NCBI GenBank assembly: GCA_037127255.1
Contig: JBANSL010000019.1
Span: 13,291,001 to 13,355,000 of the forward strand
Direction of reading: 5' to 3'
Source of the DNA: Persicaria tinctoria
Lineage: Eukaryota; Streptophyta; Magnoliopsida; Caryophyllales; Polygonaceae
DNA length: 64,000 nucleotides
This document shows, one piece after another, positions 26,295 to 37,559 of the stretch (positions are counted from its first letter, which is position 1; every line of letters starts with the position of its first letter). The translations under genes were made by a program, and so were the position numbers. Below the pieces are notes generated by a model. The model saw only the letters and a list, made by a program, of their open reading frames with translations, made no database searches and was not told where the DNA came from.

Positions 26295-27184
26295 CTTTAA
26301 GATTTTAATTAAAATAAAGGAAAAAAATGAAAGGAAGGCAAAAAATAAAGGGATAATTAAAATTAAATAAGTAAAAAAAAATGAAAGGAAGGCTGGAAGT
26401 GGAAACGGATAAGCTTTAATTAAAATGAAGAAAGCTAAAAATGAAAGAAAGAAAGGAATCGAACACAAGACCAACAACCTAGGTCTGGTGAGCTTAAACC
26501 AGTATGCCACATGCTATTTTTAATTCCAACATGAAACATTAAAGATTATATATATACTAATACTTACCGTAGGTATAAATTAAAAAAAAATAAACAGTTC
26601 GTGTCGGGTATCCGATAAGGGGATATGCCCGAACCGTATCCGAACCGTTTAATGTCGTGTTTTAGCGGTTCGTGTCATTATCGTGTCGTGTCTTTTCAGT
26701 TTCGTGTTTTTTCGTGTCGTGTTGCCGCGTTTTCGTGTCGTATCAGTCGTGTCGGGTTTTTCTGCACACCCTTAGATGTGAGGAAAGTACTTAACCAAGT
26801 TTGGTAGGAAACAGGCTGGGAGAGATTTGGTTATGCTGAAATGGAATAGAAGTGGGAGAAGAAGACAAATAGAGGGAAAACATGTGTGGTCCCAAAAATC
26901 AATTCTCAAAATACCCACTAAATAAATCCTGAAATCCATTTTTTCGATCTTATCTTGACTCAAATTTTCAAATCAAATTTCCAAAACCGAATTAATTAAT
27001 CCGATAAAATCTCGCTCGTATTCCAAAACCTCAAGTCAAAGTAGCGGAATTGAAATCCACCGGAGAAATTCGTTCCATGAGTTTTAAAATCTGATTTAGG
27101 GAGTTTTTCGTTAAATTCCACTTTTAAATTCATTTTGAATTTTCTTTTTTCAAAAATTATGATTTAAAAATCCGAGCCTTTACA

Positions 27185-28162
27185 TAACGACCTCGTGTCT
27201 TGCATACGAAACATCATCTATCCTGAAATAATGACATTGCGCCTAACATTAAAGTTTCGACAAGTGCTTGCAACCCGAGTAATTTTAGTAGTTGAAAAAT
27301 GAAAAAAAAAAAAAGAAGAAGAAAGATTAGAAATAGGCTTCCTATGAACCGACTTACTCACTCTTGACCCTTTGAATCGTTTCTTCTGATCTTGGTTTAA
27401 TCTGTCCATTGAGTGATGTCGTTCTTTGATACGGCTGCGTTTAGTTTCGAATGAAGGTGCAATTTCGGGCGCCCTGTCGATCGAGATGATCCTGGCGATG
27501 TTGGTGGCTTTTTAAGATCCCTCGTTTAAGTGAAAAGGGGGAACATCGTTGATTCACACTACTCCAGGAGATGTCTAATTCTTCTAATGAGTTTATGCTT
27601 CTATCTCTCCGACATTGAAATGTCGTATCAACATCTTAACCTTTCCCTATTCTCGACATTCGTAGTCTTCCCTTGTTTACACGACTTTCACTATACTAGT
27701 CTTTTTTGCTTAGATTACTTGTATTTGGATTGTTTTTATTTGATTTATATATTTGTTGCTTGCCTTCTTATTATTGTATCATGTTGGTTTGTTATATCAG
27801 AATGGTTAGTTTGTTAACCGTTTTACTTTGGCCTCTTGATTTTCCAGACAAATGTGTTGTCAAAGGGAAAAAAATGTAGGGGCAACTTGTGAGAGAGCTT
27901 GTTTCCCTTGAAAGAATTCCTCCGGAGCTCAATCTATGGGAACTGAATAGCTAGGCATCGAGACCACTCAATAATGAGTCCCACAAGCTTTGATGATCAT
28001 TGTCTATACAAGACAAAAAATCAATTTAATGATCCATGAATCCTGTTTCCTCACACGCTGATGGCTGATTCAACTCCCCAATTTCATTTCCATCAATCAG
28101 GTTTTGGACAGTAAATCGAGATCCTCGCCACCACCGAGTCACCGACACTCTAGGCGGCGGGC
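27185..28162. other. intergenic plus 5' region of FKGP
   Basis: Unique-looking sequence between the LTR element and the FKGP start codon. Small frames at 27218-27409 and 27530-27817 have no recognisable domains and are not called. FKGP promoter and 5' UTR must lie here, but I see no clear TATA box close to the ATG. An in-frame TAG occurs 12 bases before the ATG. Confidence 0.4.
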
Positions 28163-31100
28163 ATGGATCTAGGAAGAACAGGCACGGCGTCCAAGTTGAA
28201 TTCGAATCCGAATTCCAAGTCGAAGAGTCGGCTACGGCGATCAGAGGTGTCCGCCACTCTCAGAAACTCGTGGTATAGGCTGCGATTGTCAGTCCGCCAT
28301 CCGGCTAGGGTTCCGACTTGGGACGCTATCGTTTTGACTGCCGCCAGCCCTCAGCAAGCCGAGCTCTATGAATGGCAGCTCAAACTGGCCAAGCGGATCG
28401 GCCGCATCGCCGATTCCACCGTCACCCTCGCCGTCCCTGACCCCGATGGCCAAAGGATCGGCTCTGGCGCTGCCACTCTCAATGCCATTCACGCTCTTGC
28501 TCGCCATTATCAGCACATTGGTTCCGATCTCCACAATCTTCAGGTTATCCACCCCTCCTCCTCTCTATCAAATTCAATTATGGCCGTTTCATTCCTTAAT
28601 TCAAGCTATCTGTTGTTTGAGCAACCTTCGATTCAAAAAACCTTTTCTTCGAATGTACATGCCATGAAAACTTACAAATAGAGAGACCGAGACATCCATC
28701 GGCCATGGTGATGAAAACATTAGTTTTTTCCTGCTGTTTCCATAATTTTCTCGAAACTGTACTACCATAGAGAAGGTTGATCTGAGTTATGAATTAGGCA
28801 TTAGAGTAAACTGAACAGCTTGAAATAGGAGAAATCCTGTAACTGTAGCATAATTAGCATTAGCTATCCAATTTTTAATTATGAGCACTCTACATGCTTA
28901 TCCCGGCAGTAATATTCTGTCTGGCAAACCAGATGTGCAATTTGTATGTTCCCTAGTTCCAGTATACTTTAGTGTGACAGTTGTTAACTTTTCTCTTTGC
29001 TCTTATTATTGTTAAAGGGAACTTATTTTGGCTTATATAGTGACGCAATACTCTTAGGTCATCCAATTACTGAAATGCTCACTCAGAACCATCTCAAGGC
29101 TTTTAAATTTTCTGTTATACATATGGCTTCCAGCTATAGAATGAGAATCATTTGATATTTGTTGCACTACTGACTTGTAGGTTGGAGACGATAAGAATAG
29201 TGAGTATTCTGCATTAACAGATGGAATTGAGAACGGAAATTCCCGCCTTTCAATTATTCATTTCCTGGCCAGAAAGCATATATTATTACTTCATGCTGGA
29301 GGTGACTCCAAAAGGGTTCCATGGGCAAATCCCATGGGGAAAGTTTTCCTCCCACTACCATATTTAGCGGAAGATGACCCAGATGGCCCTGTTCCTTTGC
29401 TTTTTGATCATATACTTGCAATATCATCTTGTGCAAGGCAAGCTTTCAAGAGAGAAGGTTCAGTTGTCCCCTCTATTTAAGTGAGAATTATTTGAAATGT
29501 ACATGCCAGTTATAGATTGCACATTCGTCTCTAATGAACTAGAATATTCTTATTATAGCATTGCAATATACCAATTTGGACATTTTAGTCTTTGCCTTTT
29601 TAGGTGGTGGTTAATATTGGGTGTTCCTTTTCTTCCCCTTTTTGTTTGAGAGAACTATTTATGTAGCACCTGTAATTCTATTTTGCCGAGTCATGCACAG
29701 TGATTAATGGTCCTTATTTCTTTGTATGTGAAACACATTTAGACAAATTAATCCTATAGGAGTTTGTTTCATACACGTAAGTTGTTTGGCCTTTGAGTCA
29801 CTAGCCCATGACTTCAAAGCCTTTTAAGTCCTTTCTCCCCCTTGGGCCTAGAAAGGAAGAGTTCTTGTTTTGATGGTTGCATTTCCATTACTTGTTAACC
29901 ATTACCAACCCCCAATTTCTAGTGTGAGACAAAACAGATAGCTCAATCCTGGTATGCTACTATATTAATGATATCTGCACATCTTTGCTTAAGGTATGGT
30001 AGTAATGTGTAGTTTTATTGTGTAAAAATATAAACGGGGCTACTGAATCGTTTGTTCCTTAGTTCCTACTTGCTAGCACGTACATTTTTTTATTATTATT
30101 GCATGGACTTTCCTGTGAAACATCAACTGGCTTACCTGTTTTCTTTCTCTGCAGGTGGATTGTTCATAATGACGGGGGATGTTCTTCCTTGTTTTGATGC
30201 CTCTATGATGGCTCTTCCAGATAATGGGTCTTGCATTATAACTGTCCCCATAACCCTTGATGTTGCTTCTAACCATGGTGTGATCGTGGCTTCCAAAACT
30301 GGTGTTGCCAATAACAATTCGTTTGTCAGTTTAGTTGATGATATATTGCAAAAGCCTAGTCTTGAGGAACTCGTTAAGAGTCAGGCAATTTTGGATGATG
30401 GTAGAACATTGCTTGACACTGGAATGATTGCAGTTCGAGGTAATGCTTGGGCTGAGCTTGTACACCTTTCTTGTTCTAGCCAGTCAATTATTATGGAACT
30501 CTTGAAGAGTAAAAAAGAGGTAAGCAACAAATCTTTCATTGTTTTCCTGGTAAATTTATTGTTGTCTTTGTAGGTACTGTCCTAGTTCGAGCAATATTTG
30601 TAGCAGTGTAGATCAAGTAATTCAATTGTTTTAACTCCCCTGTTAAGTTAACTTTATTAGCTTATATTTTTGTCGCTCGATGAAGTGATAGTTGTTTTTA
30701 TCTAGCAGAATTTCTTCCTATAGGGATCTTCAATATTCAGGACTCGGGTTTGGTATGATCCGAAGAAAAGACAGATTTACAACATTAACTGTTTCTATCG
30801 TAAATGTGAGGCAGCTTCTTACCTTTTAATTGTGTAGTATGAAAAAATAGACAGAAATGTTACGTTCGGAACATATGATCTTCTATCTATCACCAAAACC
30901 CAAGCACGTTGTGTAAGCCTTGTTTACGAACAGAGCCTTTTTAGCCCCTACATAATACAAAAGTGAGGATCAATGCCTTTTTCTTCAAAGTTGGGCAAGG
31001 AAAACTTTTGCATAATTGTTATTGTAAAATGGCTGCTTGAGCAGAACATACACAATGGTTCTTCTTTGCTAGTACGAATTCATAAATTCTCCTATTCATC

Positions 31101-34100
31101 AACTTTGTCTAATATAATTTTAATTCATCAACTTTAACATAAATTCTCCCTTTTTGTGATAAGATCATTTCATGAAATTGTAAAAGAACAGTTGAATGAG
31201 AAGATCCAATACTATTATTTTTCTTGTCATTCAGATCATTTGCAGCTTGTCATATCTAGTTATGTACTTCTCAGCCTTAATTCTTCCTTATTTTTAATTC
31301 GGGTAAAATCCACCTATATATTTTATAATATGTTTTTTTTTTTAAAAAACTCTATTATATATGATGCCTTTTAAGAAAAAACCCCCAAAATTTTACTTTT
31401 GTAAAACAAATACCGAGCAATTACATGTGTATAACATGTTACATAACTCATGCCATGAAAACAAAGCTAAATTGATTCCAGGTCATTATTTAACGCCTAT
31501 TTAACGGATTTGCTAACAGAAGGACCAAATGCATACAACTTTCAAAGTTCAGGGACTTCAATAAACAAAAATAAAGTTTAGGGACCCGTTTGAACATTTT
31601 GTCAAAGTTCAAGGACTGTAGATGTATTTTACCCTTTTTATTCCCCCCCCCCCCCCCCCCCCCCCCCCCCCTTTTCTGATTTGTGTGACAATACTGCAAA
31701 AGTCCATGTGAAGTTGTGAACATATATGGAGGTTATGAATATCACAATGATTCAGGATTGTAGCGTTTTCTTTTATATAATTTTGAATGATGATTATGAG
31801 TTTCATTTTCATGGATTATCTTCTCTTTTGTAAAGGTAGATGAGCGTGCACATTTTATTTTGTTTTTGTTTTCCTCTTTTTTCCGTTGAAGTTACTAACT
31901 TTAGTCTTGAACATGTAACCCTTATTGGCAGCTGAGTCTTTATGAAGATCTGGTAGCTGCTTGGGTACCTGCTAAACATCAATGGTTGCGGAACCATCCT
32001 GCTGGGATAGAATTGATAAATAATTTAGGAAAACAGCGGATGTGGAGTTATTGTTCTTGTGAGTTTCTCGATCCATACTGCCTAAAAAGAGTCATTAGAT
32101 AAGTGTGGATGCTATATATGTTCCATTTTTTATGTTAACACCTCCTATTGTACTACACAGTGTTACCCCTATGTGAATTGATGTTAATACCCTTGTATTC
32201 CATTTAATTTTTGCCTCAATGTTTCCTCCAGATGACCTGCAGTTTTTACATTTTGGTACTTCAAGTGAAGTCCTGGATCACCTCAGTGGAATTTATACTG
32301 GACTTGTGGGACGTAGACACTTATCCTCTATTCCCGCGACTACTTTCTCAGATATTTCAGCTTCATCCGTAATTCTTTCAAGCAATATTGCAGCAGGAGT
32401 TTCTGTTGGAGAAGATTCCCTTATATATAATTCATCTCTTTCTGGTGGAATTCAGATTGGCTCCCTGTCCATAGTTGTCAGTGTTAATATTCCTGATTAT
32501 CTCAACGAGATTTCAGGAGATCCCTTTCGGTTCATACTTCCAGATCGCCACTGCATTTGGGAGGTTCCTTTGGTTGGATGCTGTGAGAAAATAATTGTTT
32601 ACTGTGGACTTCATGATAACCCTAAAGCATCATTTCTGAAAAACGGTACTTTCTGTGGCAAACCATGGAGGAAACTTCTAGAAGACTTGGGAATTAAGGA
32701 ACATGACCTTTGGAGCTTGACTGATGTTAACGAGAAATGCTTATGGAATGCTAAAATATATCCTGTCATCCCTTACGTTGACATGCTTAAAGTGGCATCA
32801 TGGATGATGGGTATGTATTACGATAAAGATCAAGCATTGCTCCTCAGTTGGAGGAATCTTCCCCGTTTAAGTTTGGAAGAGTTGCACAGGTCCATTGATT
32901 TTCCCCTAATGTGCTCGGTATGTACTAATCATCAGGCTGATCTTGCTACAAGTGTCGCTAGAGCTTGTTTAAACCATGGGCTGCTTGGTCGAAATCTGTC
33001 TCAGTTGTGTGATCACATACTGCAAAAGGAAACTTCTGGAATTGGAGTTTGTGAGGAACTTTTAGCAATGTGTCCTAGCCTTCACAAGCAGAACAACATT
33101 ATCCCTCAAAGTCGGGCATACCAAGTGCAGGTTGATCTCCTTAGAGTTTGCAAGGATGAATCATTAGTCAGTGAGTTTGAGGAAAAAGTGTGGGCTTCTG
33201 TTGCTGAAGAAACTGCTTCAGCTGTAAATTATGGATTTAAAGGTAAATCGGGTTAATTTACAGTTGACATCAGTTATCTATCAATCTTTCTTTTTCTCTG
33301 ATGAAAAATGTTTGATATGCATGATTTTTGGTGTGTAGAACATCTATTAGATGTATCACATGATATTTCTGCTTCAGCTGACCGGCAAAAGGATATAAAT
33401 GAGAAGTTTATTCCTCGAAGAGTGAAGGTTGAATTGCCTGTCCGTGTTGATTTCGTTGGTGGTTGGAGTGATACTCCTCCATGGAGCCTGGAGCGTGCTG
33501 GGTGCGTTCTGAATATGGCTATTACTTTGGAAGGTTCACTTCCTATTGGCACAGTAATAGAGACCTCAAAATCAAATGGTATAACGATTGAGGATGATTC
33601 TTCAAATGAGTTGCATATTGAAGACCCCACCTCCATTGCTACTCCATTTGATGACAATGACCCATTTCGACTAGTGAAATCAGCACTGCTGGTAACTGGC
33701 GTGGCTCGTGATAAAATCCTTCTCTCCATGGGTTTGCACATTCGAACATGGGCCAGTGTTCCACGTGGCAGTGGCCTAGGAACTTCAAGCATACTTGCGG
33801 CAGCTGTTGTGAAGGGACTTATCCAAGTAATTGATGGAGATGAAAGCAATGAAAATGTTGCCAGACTAGTTTTGGTATTAGAGCAGCTCATGGGTACAGG
33901 TGGTGGCTGGCAAGACCAAATTGGAGGTTTATATTCTGGTATCAAATTTACGAACAGCTTCCCTGGTGTTCCCTTGCGTCTTCAGGTCAATCCATTGCTG
34001 GCTTCTCCTATATTGGTCTCAGAATTGCAACAAAGAATGCTTGTTGTGTTCACTGGTCAGGTATAGTATATGTTTTCTCTGACAAATCTCCTTGAAATAA

Positions 34101-34646
34101 AAAACAAAAGATCCTCTGACAATAAGATATTTCATCAACCTGAAATGGTGTACTATTTGTTTTTTGCTGATCTAATTCACAAGATTCAGGCTATTTTGAG
34201 ATTTCAAGGTAGGTTACATGATATAGTACTTGTCTGCTGCTGCGCTGCAGGTTCGGCTTGCCCACCAGGTGCTAAAAAAGGTGGTGACCCGCTACCTAAG
34301 ACGAGATAACTTACTAGTATATAGTATTAAGCGCCTTGTTGAATTGGCGAAGGTAGGGAGGGAAGCACTAATGAACTGTGATGTTGATGCCTTGGGAAGT
34401 ATCATGCTGGAGGCTTGGACGCTGCACCAAGAACTGGACCCCTTCTGTAGCAATGAGCTCGTTGACAGCCTGTTTGAATTGGCCGATCCCTACTGTACTG
34501 GTTACAAGCTTGTGGGTGCTGGTGGAGGCGGCTTCGCGTTGTTGCTGGCCAAGGATGCAGATTCCTCCAAGGAACTTAGACACTTGCTAGTAGAAAGTTC
34601 TGAATTTAAAGTGAAGGTGTATGATTGGGATATCTTCTTCAGCTGA
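28163..34646 (+). CDS. FKGP: bifunctional L-fucokinase / GDP-L-fucose pyrophosphorylase
   Basis: Salvage enzyme: phosphorylates L-fucose with ATP to fucose-1-phosphate, then with GTP makes GDP-L-fucose for fucosylation of xyloglucan, RG-II and glycoproteins; cytosolic. Seven exons join in one frame at GT-AG sites: 28163-28543, 29181-29457, 30155-30519, 31932-32058, 32232-33242, 33339-34060, 34251-34646, giving 1092 residues, close to the ~1055 of the Arabidopsis enzyme. The N-terminal pyrophosphorylase half shows VPTWDAIVLTAASP, HAGGDSKRVPWANPMGK and FIMTGDVLPCFDA. The C-terminal GHMP kinase half shows VDFVGGWSDTPPW, the ATP loop VPRGSGLGTSS (about residue 860) and GAGGGGF (about 1051). The start is fixed by an in-frame TAG 12 bases upstream. 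There is no signal peptide. No break was seen, so it is likely functional. Intron 3 (30520-31931) holds a MITE and a C29 run. Confidence 0.95.
31301..31634. mobile_element. Mutator-like MITE in FKGP intron 3
   Basis: The left end GGGTAAAATCCACCTATA mirrors the right end, which read in reverse is GGGTAAAATACATCTACAG followed by TCCTTGAAC. The interior has inverted AGTTCAGGGACTT / AAGTTCAAGGACTG words. Flanking 9-mers TTTTAATTC (31292-31300) and TTTTTATTC (31635-31643) match at 8 of 9. This GGGTAAAATACACC type of MITE is common in plants. It lies wholly inside the intron, away from both splice sites. Confidence 0.7.
31643..31671. repeat. 29-base poly-C run in FKGP intron 3
   Basis: Uninterrupted C run directly after the MITE target duplication (the duplication's last C is its first base). 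The minus strand is G29, which could form a G-quadruplex. Such homopolymers are also prone to length error in sequencing. Confidence 0.85.
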
Positions 34647-35163
34647 AGAAAAGCTTATACATAAAGCAGCCATCTTTCGGAGGTAAAAGAGACAGCTAAA
34701 ATTGTTGCGGGATATACATTTTTAGCAAATAATCTTTGTGCTTATGGATGATTATATCTTGGGGCAAAAACTGGGTTACCAATTCTGAATTTATGTGATG
34801 TGTAAACTAATTGACTTCTGGTACAATGTATGTGCATATATCTATATGATATCTATCTATAGAATAGAGGATTAATTAGGTAAATATTCATACTAATAAT
34901 AAGAAGTTATTCATAAGTGCTAATGTGCTATTATTGATAAAATGCGAAAATTGCTGGTAAGATAGTTTCAAGTGAATAGCACACATGTCCTCGCTTTTAA
35001 AAATATTGTAGAGTTCTGCTATCATAGATTTGCGAAATTTGTTTACACCCTAAATCAGTGCACTGAATCGATCTTGATTTAAATTTGGCATGGATAAAGA
35101 AAATTTTGAGATGCAAACCTTAGAAATTGTCAAATCGTCTGCCTAATTTTATTTTTTAAGTGA
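34647..35163. other. FKGP 3' flank, no gene
   Basis: A/T-rich sequence after the FKGP stop codon; the 3' UTR and poly-A site should lie in the first few hundred bases. A TA-rich stretch with ATATCTATATGATATCTATC is near 34835. No repeat or gene recognised before the Copia LTR. Confidence 0.45.
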
Positions 35164-35342
35164 TGTTAATACGTACTTTTCTTTTGTTCTTTTCTATATC
35201 GAGGGTATAGCCCAGTGATAGATTACATGGACTACCTATTGTATAATGGGCCAATCTATTGTAATATATATATATATATATGATTATTGTTTAATGAATG
35301 AAACCCTCAAGGAGGACTTTACATCAATTATGTCTCTCTACA
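35164..35342 (+). repeat. 5' LTR of the truncated Copia element
   Basis: Begins TGTTAATACG and ends CTCTACA just before the TGGTATCAC primer-binding motif at 35343. It contains a (TA)n run at 35265-35281. The left boundary is a guess from the TG start, because there is no second LTR to compare with. Confidence 0.5.
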
Positions 35343-35517
35343 TGGTATCACAACCTTCTTCCTTGGAACCCTAATTTTCTTCCCCGCCCCCCACCTCGCT
35401 AGCCGCCTCTCGCCACCGGCCCCCCTCTCTCTCCCCTCGCCGCCGATCTCTCTCTCCCCTCGCCTCCCTCTCGGCCACTCTCTCTCCCTCTCGCCCCACC
35501 GGTCCCCACCTCTCACA

Positions 35518-37047
35518 ATGGCCGATGCTCCCCCTACCAAGCCGCCTTTCCACTCCGCCCTCACAATCTCAAATATCAAAAACTGCATCCCGATCATCCT
35601 TGATCAAGACTCTAGCTCCTACAACATGTGGTCTCACCTCTTCAAGACCCATGTCAAGGCTCATAAGGTCCTCCACCATATCGATTCCACTATCGATCGT
35701 CCCACCACTGAGGACGATGATCTCTTCGCTCAACTCGACACCATTGTCCTTCAATGGATCTTCAACACCATCTCAAAAGATCTGTTGACCACCATCCTCG
35801 GCACCTCCGACAACGCTATGGGTGCCTGGACCAAGCTTCAGAACCTCTTTCAGGACAACAAGTCCACCCCTGCCGTCTACCTAGAGCACGAATTCTCAAG
35901 TTGCAAGCTTGCGTCTTTCCCGTCGATATCCGCCTACTGTCAACATCTCAAAACCCTGTCCGATCAATTGGTCACCGTCGACTCCAAACCTAGTGCTACT
36001 CGCCTCGTCCTTCGGGTACTTTCGGGTCTTCCCTCTGAATACAATGTTGTTGCCACTCATATTCAGCAGACGGAACCTCTGCCCACCTTCGAGAAAACCC
36101 GCTCTCAGTTGATCCTGGAGGAGAGACGCCTTCACCGTCAGACTACCGACGCCGCCAAGGACAAAACCACCCTAGTCTCTTCAAGCGACCTGGACAAAAC
36201 CTATGCCCCGCAGCGAAGCCGCATCAACGAACAGTCCGCGCAGCGAGGCAGCGGCCGCAGCCGCAGCCGCAACAATGGGCGGCGACCGCAGCATACGTGG
36301 GACTCCCCGCGTCCGTCCTGGTCCCCCGTCCCCGGCTTCAACCCGCCATGGCTGCTCTATGGCTACCCGCCTCCGTCATATCGCCCACCATGCCCGTATC
36401 CCAACAGCCAGCAGGGAGCGGGCTTGTTGGGTCCAGCTCCTCGATCCGCCGGTCACCAGGCCTATCCGTCTTCGTTCGATAAGGGCTACGCTCCGACCGA
36501 TGTGCATCATGCCTTCTCTTCTCTGCAGCTGACACCTCCTGACTCTGCTTGGTACATGGACACTGGTGCGACCTCCCATATGACGAACTCTTCAGGTACT
36601 CTTTCTTCTGTATCTTTTAAGGGTCATGCACACTCTATTATCATCGGCAATGGTGGTCGCCTTGCTTCTTCGGGTATTGGTCATGCCACATTACAGACTC
36701 CAACCCACCCTTTACACCTTAACAATGTCCTCATTGCCCCCAAACTAGTTAAAAATCTTATATCTGTCCGTCGGTTCAGCACTGACAATAATGTTTCCCT
36801 TTTGTTTGATCCGTTTGGTTTCTCTGTGAAGGATCTTACTACGGGAGTTACTCGCCTGAGATGTAACAACACCGGAGAGCTCTATCCTGTGTCGTCGCCC
36901 TCACCGTCCCGTCCGTCATGTTCGGTCGCCCTCTCAGCATCGTCATCCAGTATGTGGCATGCACGCCTTGACCATCCCAGTGCTGCCGTTTTAGATTTAC
37001 TTCGTTCTAAGAGTCTAGTCAAATATAACAAAGAGCCATCGAGCTAA
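35518..37047 (+). pseudogene. Copia gag-protease fragment
   Basis: A 509-codon frame. Residues ~30-200 are a UBN2/retrotran_gag domain (NMWSHLFKTHVKAH, GAWTKLQNLF, ISAYCQHLKTLSDQL, VLRVLSGLPSEYN). A basic Arg/Ser/Pro/Tyr-rich linker follows without a CCHC knuckle. The aspartic protease site is WYMDTGATSHMTN (~residue 341). A gag_pre-integrs start, MWHARLDHPSAAVLDLL (~478), then runs into unrelated sequence and a TAA just where the Cys-rich segment of that domain should begin. With no integrase or RT it cannot support transposition. The start is the first ATG after the leader, with a good context (ACAATGGC). Confidence 0.85.
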
Positions 37048-37234
37048 AAATTCACCCTTTTTTTTATTAATGGGACCCTTGTCACTGCAACCCACTTTGG
37101 ATGAGGTAATTGCGAGTTGCGACCACATTAGCACAGGCCCAACACTATTTGATCGTTGTGACTCATTTCACCCATGTCGATGTGACCAATCGTGTGCTGA
37201 ATAGTAATTTTACCTACTCTATCCTAATTCCTAA

Positions 37235-37556
37235 GAGCATGCACAATGGGGGTTCCTTAACCCAAATTTAAGAAACTTAATATTATTCTATTTGATATTA
37301 TAAAAAATGGAACTAGGAACGATAAGACGGGTTCTTTACTAAAGAACCCTTAAACACCCATCAAAAGAGAGAAAATGGGGCACTTTCCCACAAAAATTGG
37401 GGACCACACAAAAATTGAGAGTTAATTAAAAAACTCTTATGGGTTCAAGGGATGTGAGTGGAAATGTAAAATGGGTTGTTTAAATAATGTTGAAGAGAGA
37501 GAAAGATAAAAAGTTGAGTTAAAAAACCCTAATGGGTTCGAGAGATGCGGATGTTC
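37235..37556. mobile_element. PIF/Harbinger-type (Tourist-like) MITE
   Basis: 322 bp flanked by TAA on both sides (37232-37234, 37557-37559), the 3-bp duplication typical of PIF/Harbinger. The left end GAGCATGCACAATGGGG is a familiar Tourist-like terminus; the right end in reverse is GAACATCCGCATCTCTCG. Subterminal words GGGTTC and TAAGAACCC / AACCCTAATGGG recur inverted. Confidence 0.7.
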
Positions 37557-37559
37557 TAA

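Larger units (their letters stand above)
23521..26774. mobile_element. non-autonomous hAT element carrying a LINE
   Basis: Perfect 8-bp target duplication GATGTGAG at 23513-23520 and 26775-26782. Terminal inverted repeats TAGGGGTGTGCA (left) and TGCACACCCTTA (right). The subterminal regions are packed with CGTGTCG/CGACACG words on both sides (23545-23690 and 26600-26755), as expected of hAT transposase-binding repeats. The host LTR is restored exactly if the element and one copy of the duplication are removed. No hAT transposase (DDE or dimerisation domain) is present. The only coding-like sequence is the inserted LINE. Confidence 0.88.
8660..27184 (-). mobile_element. LARD-like LTR retrotransposon, non-coding, multiply invaded
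   Basis: Both ends carry the same LTR (left 8660-15124, right 20506-27184), bounded on the plus strand by TGTAAC(A/G)GCCC and CCGAGCCTTTACA. A primer-binding site complementary to initiator tRNA-Met sits beside the right LTR and a purine-rich tract beside the left LTR, so the element reads on the minus strand. Flanking 5-mers are TGACG (8655-8659) and TAACG (27185-27189), a target duplication with one mismatch. After subtracting later insertions, and an apparent ~480-bp deletion in the left LTR, the LTR is about 3.3 kb. The 5.4-kb interior has no gag-pol I can recognise, the pattern called LARD. The LTR ends resemble Ty3/Gypsy elements, so a Gypsy relative may supply its proteins; that is inference. 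Confidence 0.8.
20506..27184 (-). repeat. 5' LTR of the LARD-like element (split by a hAT)
   Basis: It is collinear with the left LTR: 20506-23512 continues at 26783-27184. It carries two extra insertions, a ~143-bp segment at 21087 and a hAT element at 23521. It retains the ~480-bp block (about 23060-23512) that the left LTR has lost, so it shows the full LTR length of about 3.3 kb once the insertions are removed. Confidence 0.82.
35164..37047 (+). mobile_element. 5' part of a Copia retrotransposon, 3' truncated
   Basis: A short 5' LTR (about 35164-35342), a PBS-like TGGTATCACAACC directly after it, a C/T-rich leader, and a gag-protease frame (35518-37047). Homology stops abruptly in the gag-pre-integrase region; integrase, RT, RNase H and a 3' LTR are all missing downstream. 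It is either a deletion derivative or an incomplete insertion. No target duplication found. Confidence 0.75.

Noticed and set aside
24381..26510. A host RNase H-like gene
   Set aside because: The frame is the C-terminal half of LINE ORF2 with a poly-A tail and a 16-bp target duplication.
36203..36580. Extra frames within the truncated Copia gag region
   Set aside because: Shadows of the real gag-protease frame in GC-rich sequence.
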